A DNA stretch of 64,000 nt from Micromonospora echinospora. Lineage in GTDB: Bacteria > Actinomycetota > Actinomycetes > Mycobacteriales > Micromonosporaceae. Within the stretch, counting starts at the first letter, position 1. Each line of letters opens with the position of its first letter. The stretch covers positions 7,021,001-7,085,000 of the forward strand of contig NZ_LT607413.1 of assembly GCF_900091495.1 (NCBI RefSeq), written 5' to 3'. The notes below the pieces were generated by a model. The model worked only from the letters and a program-made list of their open reading frames with translations. It did not search any database and had not been told where the DNA came from. Shown here piece after piece: positions 41,110 through 49,606 of the stretch. A program made the position numbers and the translations under genes.

Positions 41110-42294
41110 TCAGTGGGCCGCCAGCGTTCCGCTGATCTCGTTCGGAGTCGCGGCCAGTTCCACCGAGCCGACGAGCTTGCCGGTGGTGAGGTCGAGCCGG
41201 TGCACCTTCTTGGTGGCGGGCTCGGTGACGTAGGCGGCGTCACCCCGGACGAACAGGGCCGGGCGCGGCTGCTGCCAGTCCATCGGCTCCTTCCAGGCAG
41301 CGACCACGGGCCATGCGTTGGTGATCTTCCCGGCGACGGGGTCGATCACGTGCAACTTGCCGTCGGTGCCGAGGATCAGGCCCTCACCCTTGGGGCCGCG
41401 GGCCAGTGAGCGGAAGCTGTAGCTGACGCCCTCAGGCATCGGCACCACCTTGAGCGAGTTCGCGGCGGTGTCGATCAGCGCGAACTGCTCGGGGAACTCA
41501 CGCTCCGCGTCCGGTTCGATCTTGTAGTCGCCGAGCAGGACGGCCGAGGCGTCGCTGCCGACCTGGGTGCCGACGGCACCGTACGCGCGGTCGCTCTTGA
41601 CCTTGACGAAGGCCCCGTCCTTGAACAGCAGGACCCCGTCCTTGCAGCCGAACCCGACGACCTCGCCCTGGGCGACGGCTTCACCGTGGACGCCGGGGCA
41701 CTCCTCGCTGCGGGCGATCTCCTTGCCGTCCCGGTCGAGCGCGATCGCGCCGGGACGAGACTCCTCGGTGCCGAGAGTGACCACGAGGGTGCCGTCGCCC
41801 AGCTCGACCGCTACGCCGTGGTGCGGCTGGGCGGTCTTGTACTGGCGTCCGGCGGGCTTGCCGTCGACGAGGTCCTTCGGGTCGAAGCTGTGCACCTCGC
41901 CGGTTCCGTCGGTGAACAGGATGGTGCGGTCGCCGTGCAGCACGACGTGGCCGGGCTTCGCGCCGGGGTAGGTGATGTCGGTCATCCTGCCGGCGACGGC
42001 GTCGAGCACCTGGAAGCCGGCCTCGGTCGAGACGAAGACACCCGTGTCGTTGCCGGCCGGGTTCACCCGGTTGAACCCGTCGAGGGCGACGGTGTGCGCC
42101 ACCTGCAAGGTCTCGCCGTCGAGCACATAGATGCCGCCCTCGTAGGTGACCGCCACCGGCTTTTTCACCGAGGCACTGGTGGACGACGCGGAGGGGGACG
42201 CACTCTCATCCTTCGTCTCGGACGCGCAGGCGGTGAGCGCCAGCGAGGCGACCAGCAGCGCGGCCAGACCATGACTTCTGCGTCGAGTCACCAC
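41110..42294 (-). CDS. aztD: AztD-like zinc metallochaperone lipoprotein
   Basis: A 394-residue lipoprotein (ASLALTAC, lipid Cys at 23) with a Ser/Ala-rich spacer and a beta-propeller body (YVLDGETLQVAHTVALDGFN onward). Putative metal ligands occur in AQPHHGVAVELGDG and CPGVHGEAVAQG. AztD proteins bind zinc outside the membrane and pass it to the binding protein AztC. It has its own promoter with a Zur-box-like site at 42313, and lies downstream of aztC on the same strand. A second relative is at 43280. Confidence 0.85.
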   Translation of the reverse strand: MVTRRRSHGLAALLVASLALTACASETKDESASPSASSTSASVKKPVAVTYEGGIYVLDGETLQVAHTVALDGFNRVNPAGNDTGVFVSTEAGFQVLDAVAGRMTDITYPGAKPGHVVLHGDRTILFTDGTGEVHSFDPKDLVDGKPAGRQYKTAQPHHGVAVELGDGTLVVTLGTEESRPGAIALDRDGKEIARSEECPGVHGEAVAQGEVVGFGCKDGVLLFKDGAFVKVKSDRAYGAVGTQVGSDASAVLLGDYKIEPDAEREFPEQFALIDTAANSLKVVPMPEGVSYSFRSLARGPKGEGLILGTDGKLHVIDPVAGKITNAWPVVAAWKEPMDWQQPRPALFVRGDAAYVTEPATKKVHRLDLTTGKLVGSVELAATPNEISGTLAAH

Positions 42295-42312
42295 TACTTC
42301 CTCTCATAGAAC

Positions 42313-42327
42313 TGGAAATCATTTTCG
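42313..42327. promoter_or_regulatory. Zur-box-like operator before aztD
   Basis: TGGAAATCATTTTCG differs at two positions from the actinobacterial Zur core TGAAAATCATTTTCA, in an AT-rich stretch 19 bases before the aztD start. Zinc-loaded Zur would repress here. Confidence 0.7.
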
Positions 42328-42368
42328 ATAAAGGTACGGGGGGATGCCCGGACGGGTGCCACCGGGGG

Positions 42369-43283
42369 TCAGCCGCTCAGGCCGCCGATGATCGCCTCAG
42401 AGTTGAAGCGCATCATGTCCAGGTAGGTGGAGGCGTCGCCGTCCACGTCGCTCAGTGATTCCGAGTACAGCCCGACGACCCGTACCGTGATGCCGGCCTC
42501 GGCGGCGAGGACCTCGGCGATGCGCGCGGGTTGGGCGGTGTCGGCGAAGATGGCCGGCACCTGGTGGGTCTTGATGGCAGTGACCAGCGAGGCGAGGTCG
42601 GAGGCGCTCGGCGACGCCAGGGTCGTCCCGCTCGGGATGATCGCGCCGACGACCGTGAGGTCGTAGCGTTCGGCGAGGTAGCCGAAGACGTGGTGGTTGG
42701 TGACCAGGACCCGGCGCTTCGCCGGGATACCGGCGAAGCGCTCGGCCAGCTTCGCGTCGAACTCGCTCACTTCGCCCGTGTACGAGTCGGCACGCTGACG
42801 GACGACGTCGGCGTCCACGCCGTCGACATGCGTGATGATCTCGTCGGTCAGCAGCCGCACGGCGGTGACGACGCGTGCCGGATCGGTCCAGAAGTGCGGA
42901 TCGGGAAGCCCAACGGCGTCGCCGTCCCGGTACGTCAACGGATCGATCCTCGCACCCACCTCGACGGTGGGGGTGCCCTCGGATCTCGCGGCCGACACAT
43001 GGTGCAGCACGCCCTCCTCAAGCCCGAGACCGTTGTAGACGAGCAGGTCGGCCGTCTGCATGGCGTGCGCCTCCCGTGCCGAGACGGCGAACGAGTGCGG
43101 GTCGGCGTTCGGCTTCATGAGCACGCTGACCTCGGCCTGGTCGCCGACGATCTCCGCGACGACGTCGCCGAGGATGTTCGTGGTCACCACGATGCGCGCC
43201 CGGTCCGGCGAGGTGCAGGCGGTTCCACCGGCCAGCAGGACAACCGCGGCGGCGAGCGCCGTCAGGAGTTTCGGTGCCCTCAT
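42369..43283 (-). CDS. aztC: Zinc-binding lipoprotein of the Azt ABC importer
   Basis: A 304-residue cluster-9 (ZnuA-like) binding protein with lipobox GGTAC (Cys23). Zinc ligands are expected in NADPHSFAVSAREA, LPDPHFWTDPARV and TNHHVFGYLAERY, plus a late Asp (IFADTAQPAR). It captures zinc outside the cell for the AztB/AztA transporter. Its ATG overlaps the upstream aztD-like stop (ATGA). It is followed after 74 bases by aztD. Confidence 0.9.
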   Translation of the reverse strand: MRAPKLLTALAAAVVLLAGGTACTSPDRARIVVTTNILGDVVAEIVGDQAEVSVLMKPNADPHSFAVSAREAHAMQTADLLVYNGLGLEEGVLHHVSAARSEGTPTVEVGARIDPLTYRDGDAVGLPDPHFWTDPARVVTAVRLLTDEIITHVDGVDADVVRQRADSYTGEVSEFDAKLAERFAGIPAKRRVLVTNHHVFGYLAERYDLTVVGAIIPSGTTLASPSASDLASLVTAIKTHQVPAIFADTAQPARIAEVLAAEAGITVRVVGLYSESLSDVDGDASTYLDMMRFNSEAIIGGLSG

Positions 43284-44470
43284 CGGCCGACCTCCACGAC
43301 AAGATCCGGTCGCCCGGCCACCCGTAGGGTGCGGGCCGTGCGCAGGCCGTCGCGGTAGTCGATCTCATGGATGATCCGGGCGGCCGGCTCGGCCAGGTAG
43401 GCACGATCGGCATCGAGCGTCAGGTTCGAGGCCGACACGGATTTCTGCGCGAGGAGCTTTCCGGTCGCGAGGTCGTAGCTGATCAGCGTGCCGGACGTGT
43501 CGATGGCGAGCACCGTGCTGCCGTCCGCCGGTGACGCCGCCGCCACCAGCGCGCGCCCGGTGGCCGGGAGGTACCGCAGGGTGGCCTTGGCGGCGTTCAC
43601 GGACCAGATTCCGGCGCGATCAGCGACCGCGGCCTCGTTGCTGCGCGGGCGGTACCCGAACGTGCCCGCCGAGACCGGGGTGCGTGGGCTGCCCAGTACC
43701 GTGGCGGTGAGTTTCTCGCCCTCGATCTTGACGCGTACGAGATTGCCCTCGCAGGCGATGACCGCGCCGCCGCGCAGGACCGCCCAGCCGCGCGGCGCCG
43801 GGCACGGAACCTCCAAGGCACCGGTCGGTTCGCCCCGCTCGTTCATGGCGGTGATGCGGTTCGCCGGCCGGGCCGGATCGTCGCCGACGGCGACGAGGAG
43901 CTGGCCCGCGTACGGCACGGCCAGCGCCGTCGAGCTGCTGGAGTCGATCGTGGCCAGGGTGGCGACCTTGCCCGCTTCGAGTTCGCGGCGGTCGAGCACG
44001 GTGACTTTCCCGTCGGCGGTACCGATGGTGGTGTGGGCCTCGAAGCCCGCGACCGTCGTGATCGGGGCGTCGAGCGTCAGGGCGCCGACCGGGCGGGCCG
44101 GCGCACGGTAGTAGTGGACGTGGTCGGTGTGGTCCACCGTCCACACCCCGACGTCGACGATGTCGAGTCTGCGCTGGCCGTCGCCGACGTACACGAAACG
44201 GCCGTCCTCGGTGACCCGCTCGGCGCCATGCGACAGGCTGATCTCCCGCTCCGACGCGGTGGCCAGGTCGAGCAGGTGCAGCCGCCGTGCACCGCGGGTC
44301 GCGTACGCGATGGCCGGCTGTGCCTCGGACAACTCCTCGGCGCCGGCGACGTAGCCGTGTGGTTTCTCTTCGGCGGCTTGTTGTTCGTTCGTCGAACCGC
44401 ACGCGGACATCGCGAGCGTGATGCTCAGGGCGGCAGTGCAGGCGAGGCGCCTGACGCTGGTGATGATCAC
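43280..44470 (-). CDS. Second AztD-like propeller lipoprotein
   Basis: A 396-residue lipoprotein (LAMSAC, lipid Cys at 24) with a propeller body (YVGDGQRRLDIVDVGVWTVD, ITTVAGFEAHTTIGTADGKV). A His-rich TDHVHYYRAP suggests metal binding, and the CPAPRGWAV segment parallels CPGVHGEAV of aztD, so the two are probably ancient duplicates. GTG 44470 with GGAAG upstream; it overlaps aztB upstream and aztC downstream by four bases. Two chaperone-like lipoproteins in one azt locus is unusual; it might be specialised for another metal or partner. Confidence 0.78.
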   Translation of the reverse strand: MIITSVRRLACTAALSITLAMSACGSTNEQQAAEEKPHGYVAGAEELSEAQPAIAYATRGARRLHLLDLATASEREISLSHGAERVTEDGRFVYVGDGQRRLDIVDVGVWTVDHTDHVHYYRAPARPVGALTLDAPITTVAGFEAHTTIGTADGKVTVLDRRELEAGKVATLATIDSSSSTALAVPYAGQLLVAVGDDPARPANRITAMNERGEPTGALEVPCPAPRGWAVLRGGAVIACEGNLVRVKIEGEKLTATVLGSPRTPVSAGTFGYRPRSNEAAVADRAGIWSVNAAKATLRYLPATGRALVAAASPADGSTVLAIDTSGTLISYDLATGKLLAQKSVSASNLTLDADRAYLAEPAARIIHEIDYRDGLRTARTLRVAGRPDLVVEVGR

Positions 44471-45345
44471 GAACTTCCTTCCAGCGAGGGGACAGCGGGG
44501 GGCGAGGGAGCCGCCGACCGCCGACGCAGCACCGCGGTCGTGACCCGGCGTACCCCGAGGATCACGAAGAAGATCAGTACGGCGACAGCGGCGATCGTGG
44601 CGCCGGCGGCGGTCGCGGCGTACCAGGAGATCCAGAGGCCGATCACGGTGGCGGCCGAGCCGATCACGAAGCTGGTCAGCATCAGGGCGGGCAGCCGTCG
44701 CGCCACGAGCATGGCCGCCGCCGACGGTGCGATCAGCATGCCGAAGGCGAGCAGGGTGCCGACGACGCTGAAGGCGACCGCCATCGTGATGGTGAGCAGC
44801 GCCAGCATCACCGCGTTGGCGAGACCCGGGCGCAGACCGAGCGTCCGGGCCTTGCGCGCGTCGAAGGTCAGGGCGAGGAACGGCCGGTGACACGCGGCGG
44901 AGACCGCCGCGACCACGGCGACGGCGGCGCCCAGCATCAGCAGGTCGGGCCAGCGGATCGCCAGCACGTCGCCGAAGAGGAAGGCCGTCAGGTCGGTCGC
45001 GAACGACCGCGAGTGCGACACGACGATGACCCCGACCGACAGCATCCCGACGAACAGCAGCCCGATGCTGGTGTCCCGCCCGAACTCGCGGCTGTGCCGC
45101 AGGGCGTTGACACCGACCGCCATGGCGAACGCGCTGGCGGCAGCCCCGACGACGAGGTTGCCGCCGAGGATCGACGCGATCGCGACTCCCGGCAGCATGC
45201 CGTGGCTCATCGCCTCCCCGAGGAAGGTCATTCCACGCGCGATCACCCACACGCCGACCAGCGCGCACACCGCGGCCAGCAGCACGCCGCCGACGAGCGC
45301 ACGGACGACGAAGGACACGGTGAACGGTTCGACCAGGGACGGCAT
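44467..45345 (-). CDS. aztB: Zinc ABC transporter permease
   Basis: A 292-residue cluster-9 permease (ZnuB family) with about eight to nine helices (FVVRALVGGVLLAAVCALVG, FLGEAMSHGMLPGVAIAS with the family's EAMSHG motif). ATG 45345 is chosen (GTG 45348 is adjacent). It is the first gene of the aztB-aztD2-aztC operon and is divergent from aztA, with a Zur-like site between them. Confidence 0.9.
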   Translation of the reverse strand: MPSLVEPFTVSFVVRALVGGVLLAAVCALVGVWVIARGMTFLGEAMSHGMLPGVAIASILGGNLVVGAAASAFAMAVGVNALRHSREFGRDTSIGLLFVGMLSVGVIVVSHSRSFATDLTAFLFGDVLAIRWPDLLMLGAAVAVVAAVSAACHRPFLALTFDARKARTLGLRPGLANAVMLALLTITMAVAFSVVGTLLAFGMLIAPSAAAMLVARRLPALMLTSFVIGSAATVIGLWISWYAATAAGATIAAVAVLIFFVILGVRRVTTAVLRRRSAAPSPPAVPSLEGSS

Positions 45346-45368
45346 CACTCGGCCGACTATACTGAAAC

Positions 45369-45383
45369 TGAAAACGACTACCA
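45369..45383. promoter_or_regulatory. Zur-box-like operator between aztB and aztA
   Basis: TGAAAACGACTACCA matches the Zur core TGAAAATGATTTTCA at about 11 of 15 positions, in the 52-base gap between divergent aztB and aztA starts, where one site could control both. Confidence 0.55.
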
Positions 45384-45397
45384 TTAAGGGGGGCGGG

Positions 45398-46114
45398 TTG
45401 AGCCTCGACGTCCTGGCCGCCGAGCACGTCGGCTTCCGATACGCCGGCATCCCCGTACTGCACGACGTGAACCTGCGCGTCGAATCCGGGTCCATGCTGG
45501 CCCTGACCGGCGCGAACGGCTCCGGCAAGAGCACGCTCCTACACCTGCTGGCAGGTGTCGAGGAACCGACCGAAGGCAGCGTCCGCCGCCGACCGGGGGC
45601 TCGCCTCGCCCTGCTACCCCAGCGCACCAGCGACATCGACGCCCTTCCGCTGACCGTCGCCGAATGCGTGCAGATCGGACGCTTCACGCTGCGCCGCCGC
45701 CTCAGCCGCGACGATCGCGCCTCCGTGGCGCGGATCATGCAACGGCTGGACATCGCCCACCTGGCCCGCCGGCGGCTCCGCGAACTGTCCGGCGGCCAGC
45801 GGCAGCGCACCCTCGTCGCGCAGGCGCTCGTCCAGGACGCCGACATCTACGTCCTGGACGAGCCGACAGCCGCCCTCGACACCCGCAACCGGCAGCATGT
45901 CCACGAACTGCTCGCCGAACGCGTCCTCACCGGTGCGGCGGTGGTCATCGCCAGCCACGACCCTGCCGAGGCCGCGCTCGCCGAGCGCACCGTACGCCTC
46001 GAGGCCGCCACGCCGAATGCCGTCGCCACGCTGTCGGTCGACACGGATGAGCGCCGAGCGGAGTCATCGACCCCCTCGTCCGCAGGGGCGGGGGTCCAGG
46101 ACCTCAGGGCGTGA
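45398..46114 (+). CDS. aztA: Zinc ABC transporter ATPase
   Basis: A 238-residue ATPase with Walker A TGANGSGKST, Q-loop LLPQRTSD, signature LSGGQRQRTLVAQAL, Walker B IYVLDEPTAALD and switch His in IASHDPAEA. The start is taken as TTG 45398 with AAGGGGGGCGGG upstream, because the longer open frame runs into the divergent aztB gene. After residue 190 there is a short variable tail. It energises zinc import through AztB. Confidence 0.88.
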   Translation: MSLDVLAAEHVGFRYAGIPVLHDVNLRVESGSMLALTGANGSGKSTLLHLLAGVEEPTEGSVRRRPGARLALLPQRTSDIDALPLTVAECVQIGRFTLRRRLSRDDRASVARIMQRLDIAHLARRRLRELSGGQRQRTLVAQALVQDADIYVLDEPTAALDTRNRQHVHELLAERVLTGAAVVIASHDPAEAALAERTVRLEAATPNAVATLSVDTDERRAESSTPSSAGAGVQDLRA

Positions 46115-46382
46115 CCGTCGGGTTCGTCATCGCCCCTGCCCGGCGACTGGACCCGCGACTCGCCACCGAAGGTCTCCGGAAGGGTTCCTGCTGGTCGTCG
46201 GGCCGCCCACCGGAGACCTCGCGGTCCATCCATCCCCGACACGCCGACGCCGGGTCAGGCGATCTCCACTTCGAAACAGGTACTAGCGCTGCCGACGGCC
46301 CGGCAATATTCTCCATCTCGCGCGAGGGTTGTGGAGTTCCTTTACATGCCTCGTGCCGTCACCGGCTGCGAGGGAGATGCCC

Positions 46383-47516
46383 ATGTACTTCGACAACCCC
46401 GAACTGGACCGCCGGACACTGTTCCGGGCCGGCCTCGGCGCGGCAGCGGTCGCCGTGGTCGGGAGCGAACTCGCGCTGCCGGCCGCCGCGCAGGCCGCTC
46501 CCGGCGACGACCTGGACTGGATCCTCGGCTGCGACGAGTGGGGCGCCCGCCCGCCCAAGGACCCGCTGGTGGTCAGCGCCATCCCCACCAACAAGATCAT
46601 CGTCCACCACATGGCCTACCCGAACACCCCGGACTTCTCCCAGGAGCAGGCCATCCGGCTGGCCAAGAGCTGCCAGGACCTGCACATGGACGGCAACGGC
46701 TGGTCCGACACCGGCCAGCACTTCACCGTCAGCCGGGGCGGGTACGTCCTGGAGGGACGGCGCGGCAGCCTGGACACCCTGCGGGCCGGTGAGCGACAGA
46801 TGGTCTCCGCCCACTGCCCGGGCGAGAACGGCCGGTCCATCGGCATCGAGAACGAGGGCACCTACGTCACCGAGACGCCCCCGCAGGCGCTGCTCGACTC
46901 CCTCGTGAAGCTCTGCACCGCGATCTGCCAGCGGTACGGGCTGCACGCCCACGACATCTTCGGCCACTGGGACTTCCGCGCCACCCTCTGCCCCGGGGCG
47001 ATGTTCTACCGCGAGTTCCCCACCCTGCGCCGGCGGGTCTTCACCGCGCTCGGCACCGACCTGGCCGACGTGCCGGCCCGGCGGTGGCCGGACATCTGGC
47101 GGTTCGTCGGCGGGCCGGTGGTCCGGGTCGCGCAGTACCTGCTCGGCCACCGGGGCTACCCGGTCACGGTCACCGGCACCTTCGACGCCGCCACCGTGGC
47201 CGCCGTGCAGGACTGGCAGGCCCGCAACGGCATCCCGGTCGACGTCGACGCCACCCTGACCGGCCCGACCTGGGAGACCCTCGCCCCGGAACTGGGCCGG
47301 GACGCGACCGGCCTGCCGATCAGCGCGGTGCAGTACATCCTCAACGTCAAGGGGTACGCCGACGTCACCGTCACCGGCGAGTACGACTGGGTGACCAAGA
47401 AGGCGCTCCAGGACCTCCAGCGACTGCACGGCCTGCCCAGCCACGGCAAGGTCGACACCGGCACCTGGTGCGCGGTGGTCGGCGGCGTCGTCCGCCAGTC
47501 CTTCCGGCAGGGCTGA
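46383..47516 (+). CDS. Tat-exported N-acetylmuramoyl-L-alanine amidase with peptidoglycan-binding repeats
   Basis: A 377-residue secreted enzyme. The Tat signal is RRTLFRAGLGAAAVAVVGSE, cleaved near AAAQA (about residue 40). An amidase-2/PGRP domain follows (WGARPPKDPL, IIVHHMAYPNTP with zinc His, HFTVSRGGYVLEGR, IGIENEG, FGHWDFRATLCPG with a second zinc His and Cys), then two C-terminal peptidoglycan-binding repeats (AQYLLGHRGYPVTVTGTFDA and VQYILNVKGYADVTVTGEYD). ATG 46383 fits GAGGGAG better than ATG 46377. It probably remodels the wall or lyses competitors. Confidence 0.92.
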   Translation: MYFDNPELDRRTLFRAGLGAAAVAVVGSELALPAAAQAAPGDDLDWILGCDEWGARPPKDPLVVSAIPTNKIIVHHMAYPNTPDFSQEQAIRLAKSCQDLHMDGNGWSDTGQHFTVSRGGYVLEGRRGSLDTLRAGERQMVSAHCPGENGRSIGIENEGTYVTETPPQALLDSLVKLCTAICQRYGLHAHDIFGHWDFRATLCPGAMFYREFPTLRRRVFTALGTDLADVPARRWPDIWRFVGGPVVRVAQYLLGHRGYPVTVTGTFDAATVAAVQDWQARNGIPVDVDATLTGPTWETLAPELGRDATGLPISAVQYILNVKGYADVTVTGEYDWVTKKALQDLQRLHGLPSHGKVDTGTWCAVVGGVVRQSFRQG

Positions 47517-47536
47517 CCGGCCGACGCCCGACCCGT

Positions 47537-47561
47537 CCCGGACCGGCATGACCGGCCCGGG
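47537..47561. terminator. Imperfect hairpin after the amidase
   Basis: CCCGGACCGG and CCGGCCCGGG form a 10-bp stem with one mismatch around CATGA, 20 bases past the amidase stop. Confidence 0.45.
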
Positions 47562-47712
47562 GCGGCCTCGGTCCTGCCGGGCGGCCCTGGAGCGCCCGTC
47601 CGGCGGTGGGGGAACGCCCGGCGGTGGACGGGACGCAGACGTCCGCCGCCGGGCACGCACCGACGACCGGGGTGCCACCGCACGCATCCGGACGCGGACG
47701 TATCGTCACGAC

Positions 47713-48852
47713 ATGACGTACACGGTGGATGGTCCATGGTGGACCGCGCTGCCGGCGTACCGGGTCAGCCAGTTGGCCGGGGCGGACCCGCAACTGGTCG
47801 ACCTCGCCCTGGACCCGCTGCCCGCCGACGCCCCGGCGGTCCTGCGGTTCCGTCCGGTGACCGGGGTGTCCGCCGCCGCGCAGGTGGCGACGCTGCTCGA
47901 CGCGGCCGACCGGGCCGCCGTCGCGTTGTTCCCCCGTTGGCTGCCCGGGGCCGACCGGCTCGACGGTCCCGGCGCGCTCGGGGCCGGGGCGGTCCGCGCC
48001 CTGACCGCCCGGGTGGCCGCCCGCTCCCGCGGATTCGGTCCGTTCCTGACCGAACTGGCCGAGCGCGCCCTCGACGGCGCGACGACCGACCGGCGATTCG
48101 ACGCCGGCACCCGCTTCCCGGCGGAGGTGCGAGCCGCCGGGCTCGTGCGGGTCCTCGCCGACGCCTACCACCGCCGGTCGGTCGTCCTGCTGGCCCGGAT
48201 GCCCGACGGACTCACCCCCGCCGACGAGCGGGCCGTCACCGCCGCCGCCGAGTGGTTCGCGCAGCACGGCCGGTGCGCGGTCTGGTTGACCGGGGCACCA
48301 CTGCGGACGGTGGACCGGGTCCGCACGGTGCGGATCACCCTGCCCGACGTGCTGACCCGGCTCGCCGCCGCGCCCGTCGACCCGCCGACCGGCCCCGCCG
48401 GCCGGTGGTCGGACCCGCCGGGCCCGACCGTCCCACCGTCGGCGCCCATGCTGCGGGTGCCGCCGACCTCCGGCCTGCCCCGCGCCGACAGCGCCGCCGA
48501 ACAGGCGCTGGAGCGTGCCCTGGCCCGGCACCGCTGGGCGGGTGGACGCCGCTGGAACCACACCCTGACCTGGCACACCCTGGCCCGACCGTACCGGCTC
48601 GACCTGTTCTGGCCGGTGGAGGGCCTGGTGGTGGAGGTGGACGGCCCGGAGCACCGGGAACGACTGCGCTACGCCGACGACCGCCACCGGGACGCCCAGC
48701 TGCAACTGCTCGGGCACGACGTGCTCCGGTTCACCAACGACCAGGTGCTCTCCGACGTGGACGCCGTCGTGGGCACCATCCGCGACCTGCTGGCCGGACG
48801 ACGCCCGGCCGGAGTGCGAAACGAGGAGACGAGGCACCATGTCCACCGCTGA
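47713..48852 (+). CDS. DUF559 (Vsr-like PD-(D/E)xK) nuclease-domain protein
   Basis: A 379-residue protein. The N-terminal 250 residues are not recognised (Ala/Arg-rich alpha-beta, LARMPDGLTPADERAVTAAA). Residues about 260-365 are a DUF559/Vsr-type endonuclease domain with the core Asp297 (RLDLFWP), Glu308-Val-Asp310 (VVEVDGPEH) and LLGHDVLRFTNDQVL. ATG 47713 is chosen. The 3' end overlaps the next gene by 14 bases. With the double winged-helix protein and the dual ATPase downstream it forms a three-gene operon resembling a nuclease-ATPase defence module. Confidence 0.8.
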   Translation: MTYTVDGPWWTALPAYRVSQLAGADPQLVDLALDPLPADAPAVLRFRPVTGVSAAAQVATLLDAADRAAVALFPRWLPGADRLDGPGALGAGAVRALTARVAARSRGFGPFLTELAERALDGATTDRRFDAGTRFPAEVRAAGLVRVLADAYHRRSVVLLARMPDGLTPADERAVTAAAEWFAQHGRCAVWLTGAPLRTVDRVRTVRITLPDVLTRLAAAPVDPPTGPAGRWSDPPGPTVPPSAPMLRVPPTSGLPRADSAAEQALERALARHRWAGGRRWNHTLTWHTLARPYRLDLFWPVEGLVVEVDGPEHRERLRYADDRHRDAQLQLLGHDVLRFTNDQVLSDVDAVVGTIRDLLAGRRPAGVRNEETRHHVHR

Positions 48853-49606
48853 CGCCCTGCCCCACCTGACGCCGAACCAGATCAACGCCCTGGTCGTGCT
48901 CATGGTCGAGGCGCGCGAGCTGACCAACACCGAGCTGCGGGAGCTGGCCGGCTTCCCGCTCACCGGCGCGGACAACACCAAACTGGTGAAGCTCGGCCTG
49001 GTCAGCACCGACCGGTCGCAGCGGCCCTTCTCCCACGAGCTGACCGAGCACGGCTGGCACGTCGCCCGACGGCTGCACACCGCACGTCCGCCCCGCCAGA
49101 GCGGGTCGGCCACCCGGTCACTGCTCACCGTCCTGGCCAACGTCGACCGGGGGCTGAACCGGTTGCGGACCAGCCAGGCCGACTTCTTCCGCCAGGACGC
49201 CCCCGACGTGGGCGCCGACGACCCGGCCCGGGGCGACGACTCCACCACGACGCCACCGGCGGGCACCACCACGTCGACCGACACCGTGCCGGCCCCGCAC
49301 GCCGCCGACCCGGCCGCGACCGCCGGGCCCGAGTCGGCCGCCGACGACGCGCAGACCCTGGTCCGGACGGCCTACCGGGAGCTGGCGGTCACCCCGGGGG
49401 CCTGGGTCGGCCTGGCCGACCTGCGCGAGCTGCTCGACGAGTACGACCGGGAGACGGTGGACGCCGCGCTGCGCGCCCTGGTGCGCCAGGACGACGTCCG
49501 GATCATCCCGGTGGCCAACTCCAAGTCGCTGACCGCCCGGGACCGGGCGGCGGCCGTGCTCATCGGGAACGAGGCGAACCACGCGCTGTCGATCGGGCCG
49601 GCATGA
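48839..49606 (+). CDS. Double winged-helix protein of the nuclease-ATPase operon
   Basis: A 255-residue protein. The first 85 residues look like a MarR-type winged helix (NALVVLMVEARELTNTELRE, KLGLVSTDRSQRPFSHELTE). A central acidic, Thr/Pro/Ala-rich linker (about 118-170) leads to a second winged-helix-like domain (WVGLADLRELLDEYDRETVD, LVRQDDVRIIPVANSKSLT). It could bind DNA or bridge the nuclease and ATPase. ATG 48839 lies inside the preceding gene with GAGGAG upstream; its TGA overlaps the next ATG. Not recognised as a named family. Confidence 0.75.
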   Translation: MSTADALPHLTPNQINALVVLMVEARELTNTELRELAGFPLTGADNTKLVKLGLVSTDRSQRPFSHELTEHGWHVARRLHTARPPRQSGSATRSLLTVLANVDRGLNRLRTSQADFFRQDAPDVGADDPARGDDSTTTPPAGTTTSTDTVPAPHAADPAATAGPESAADDAQTLVRTAYRELAVTPGAWVGLADLRELLDEYDRETVDAALRALVRQDDVRIIPVANSKSLTARDRAAAVLIGNEANHALSIGPA

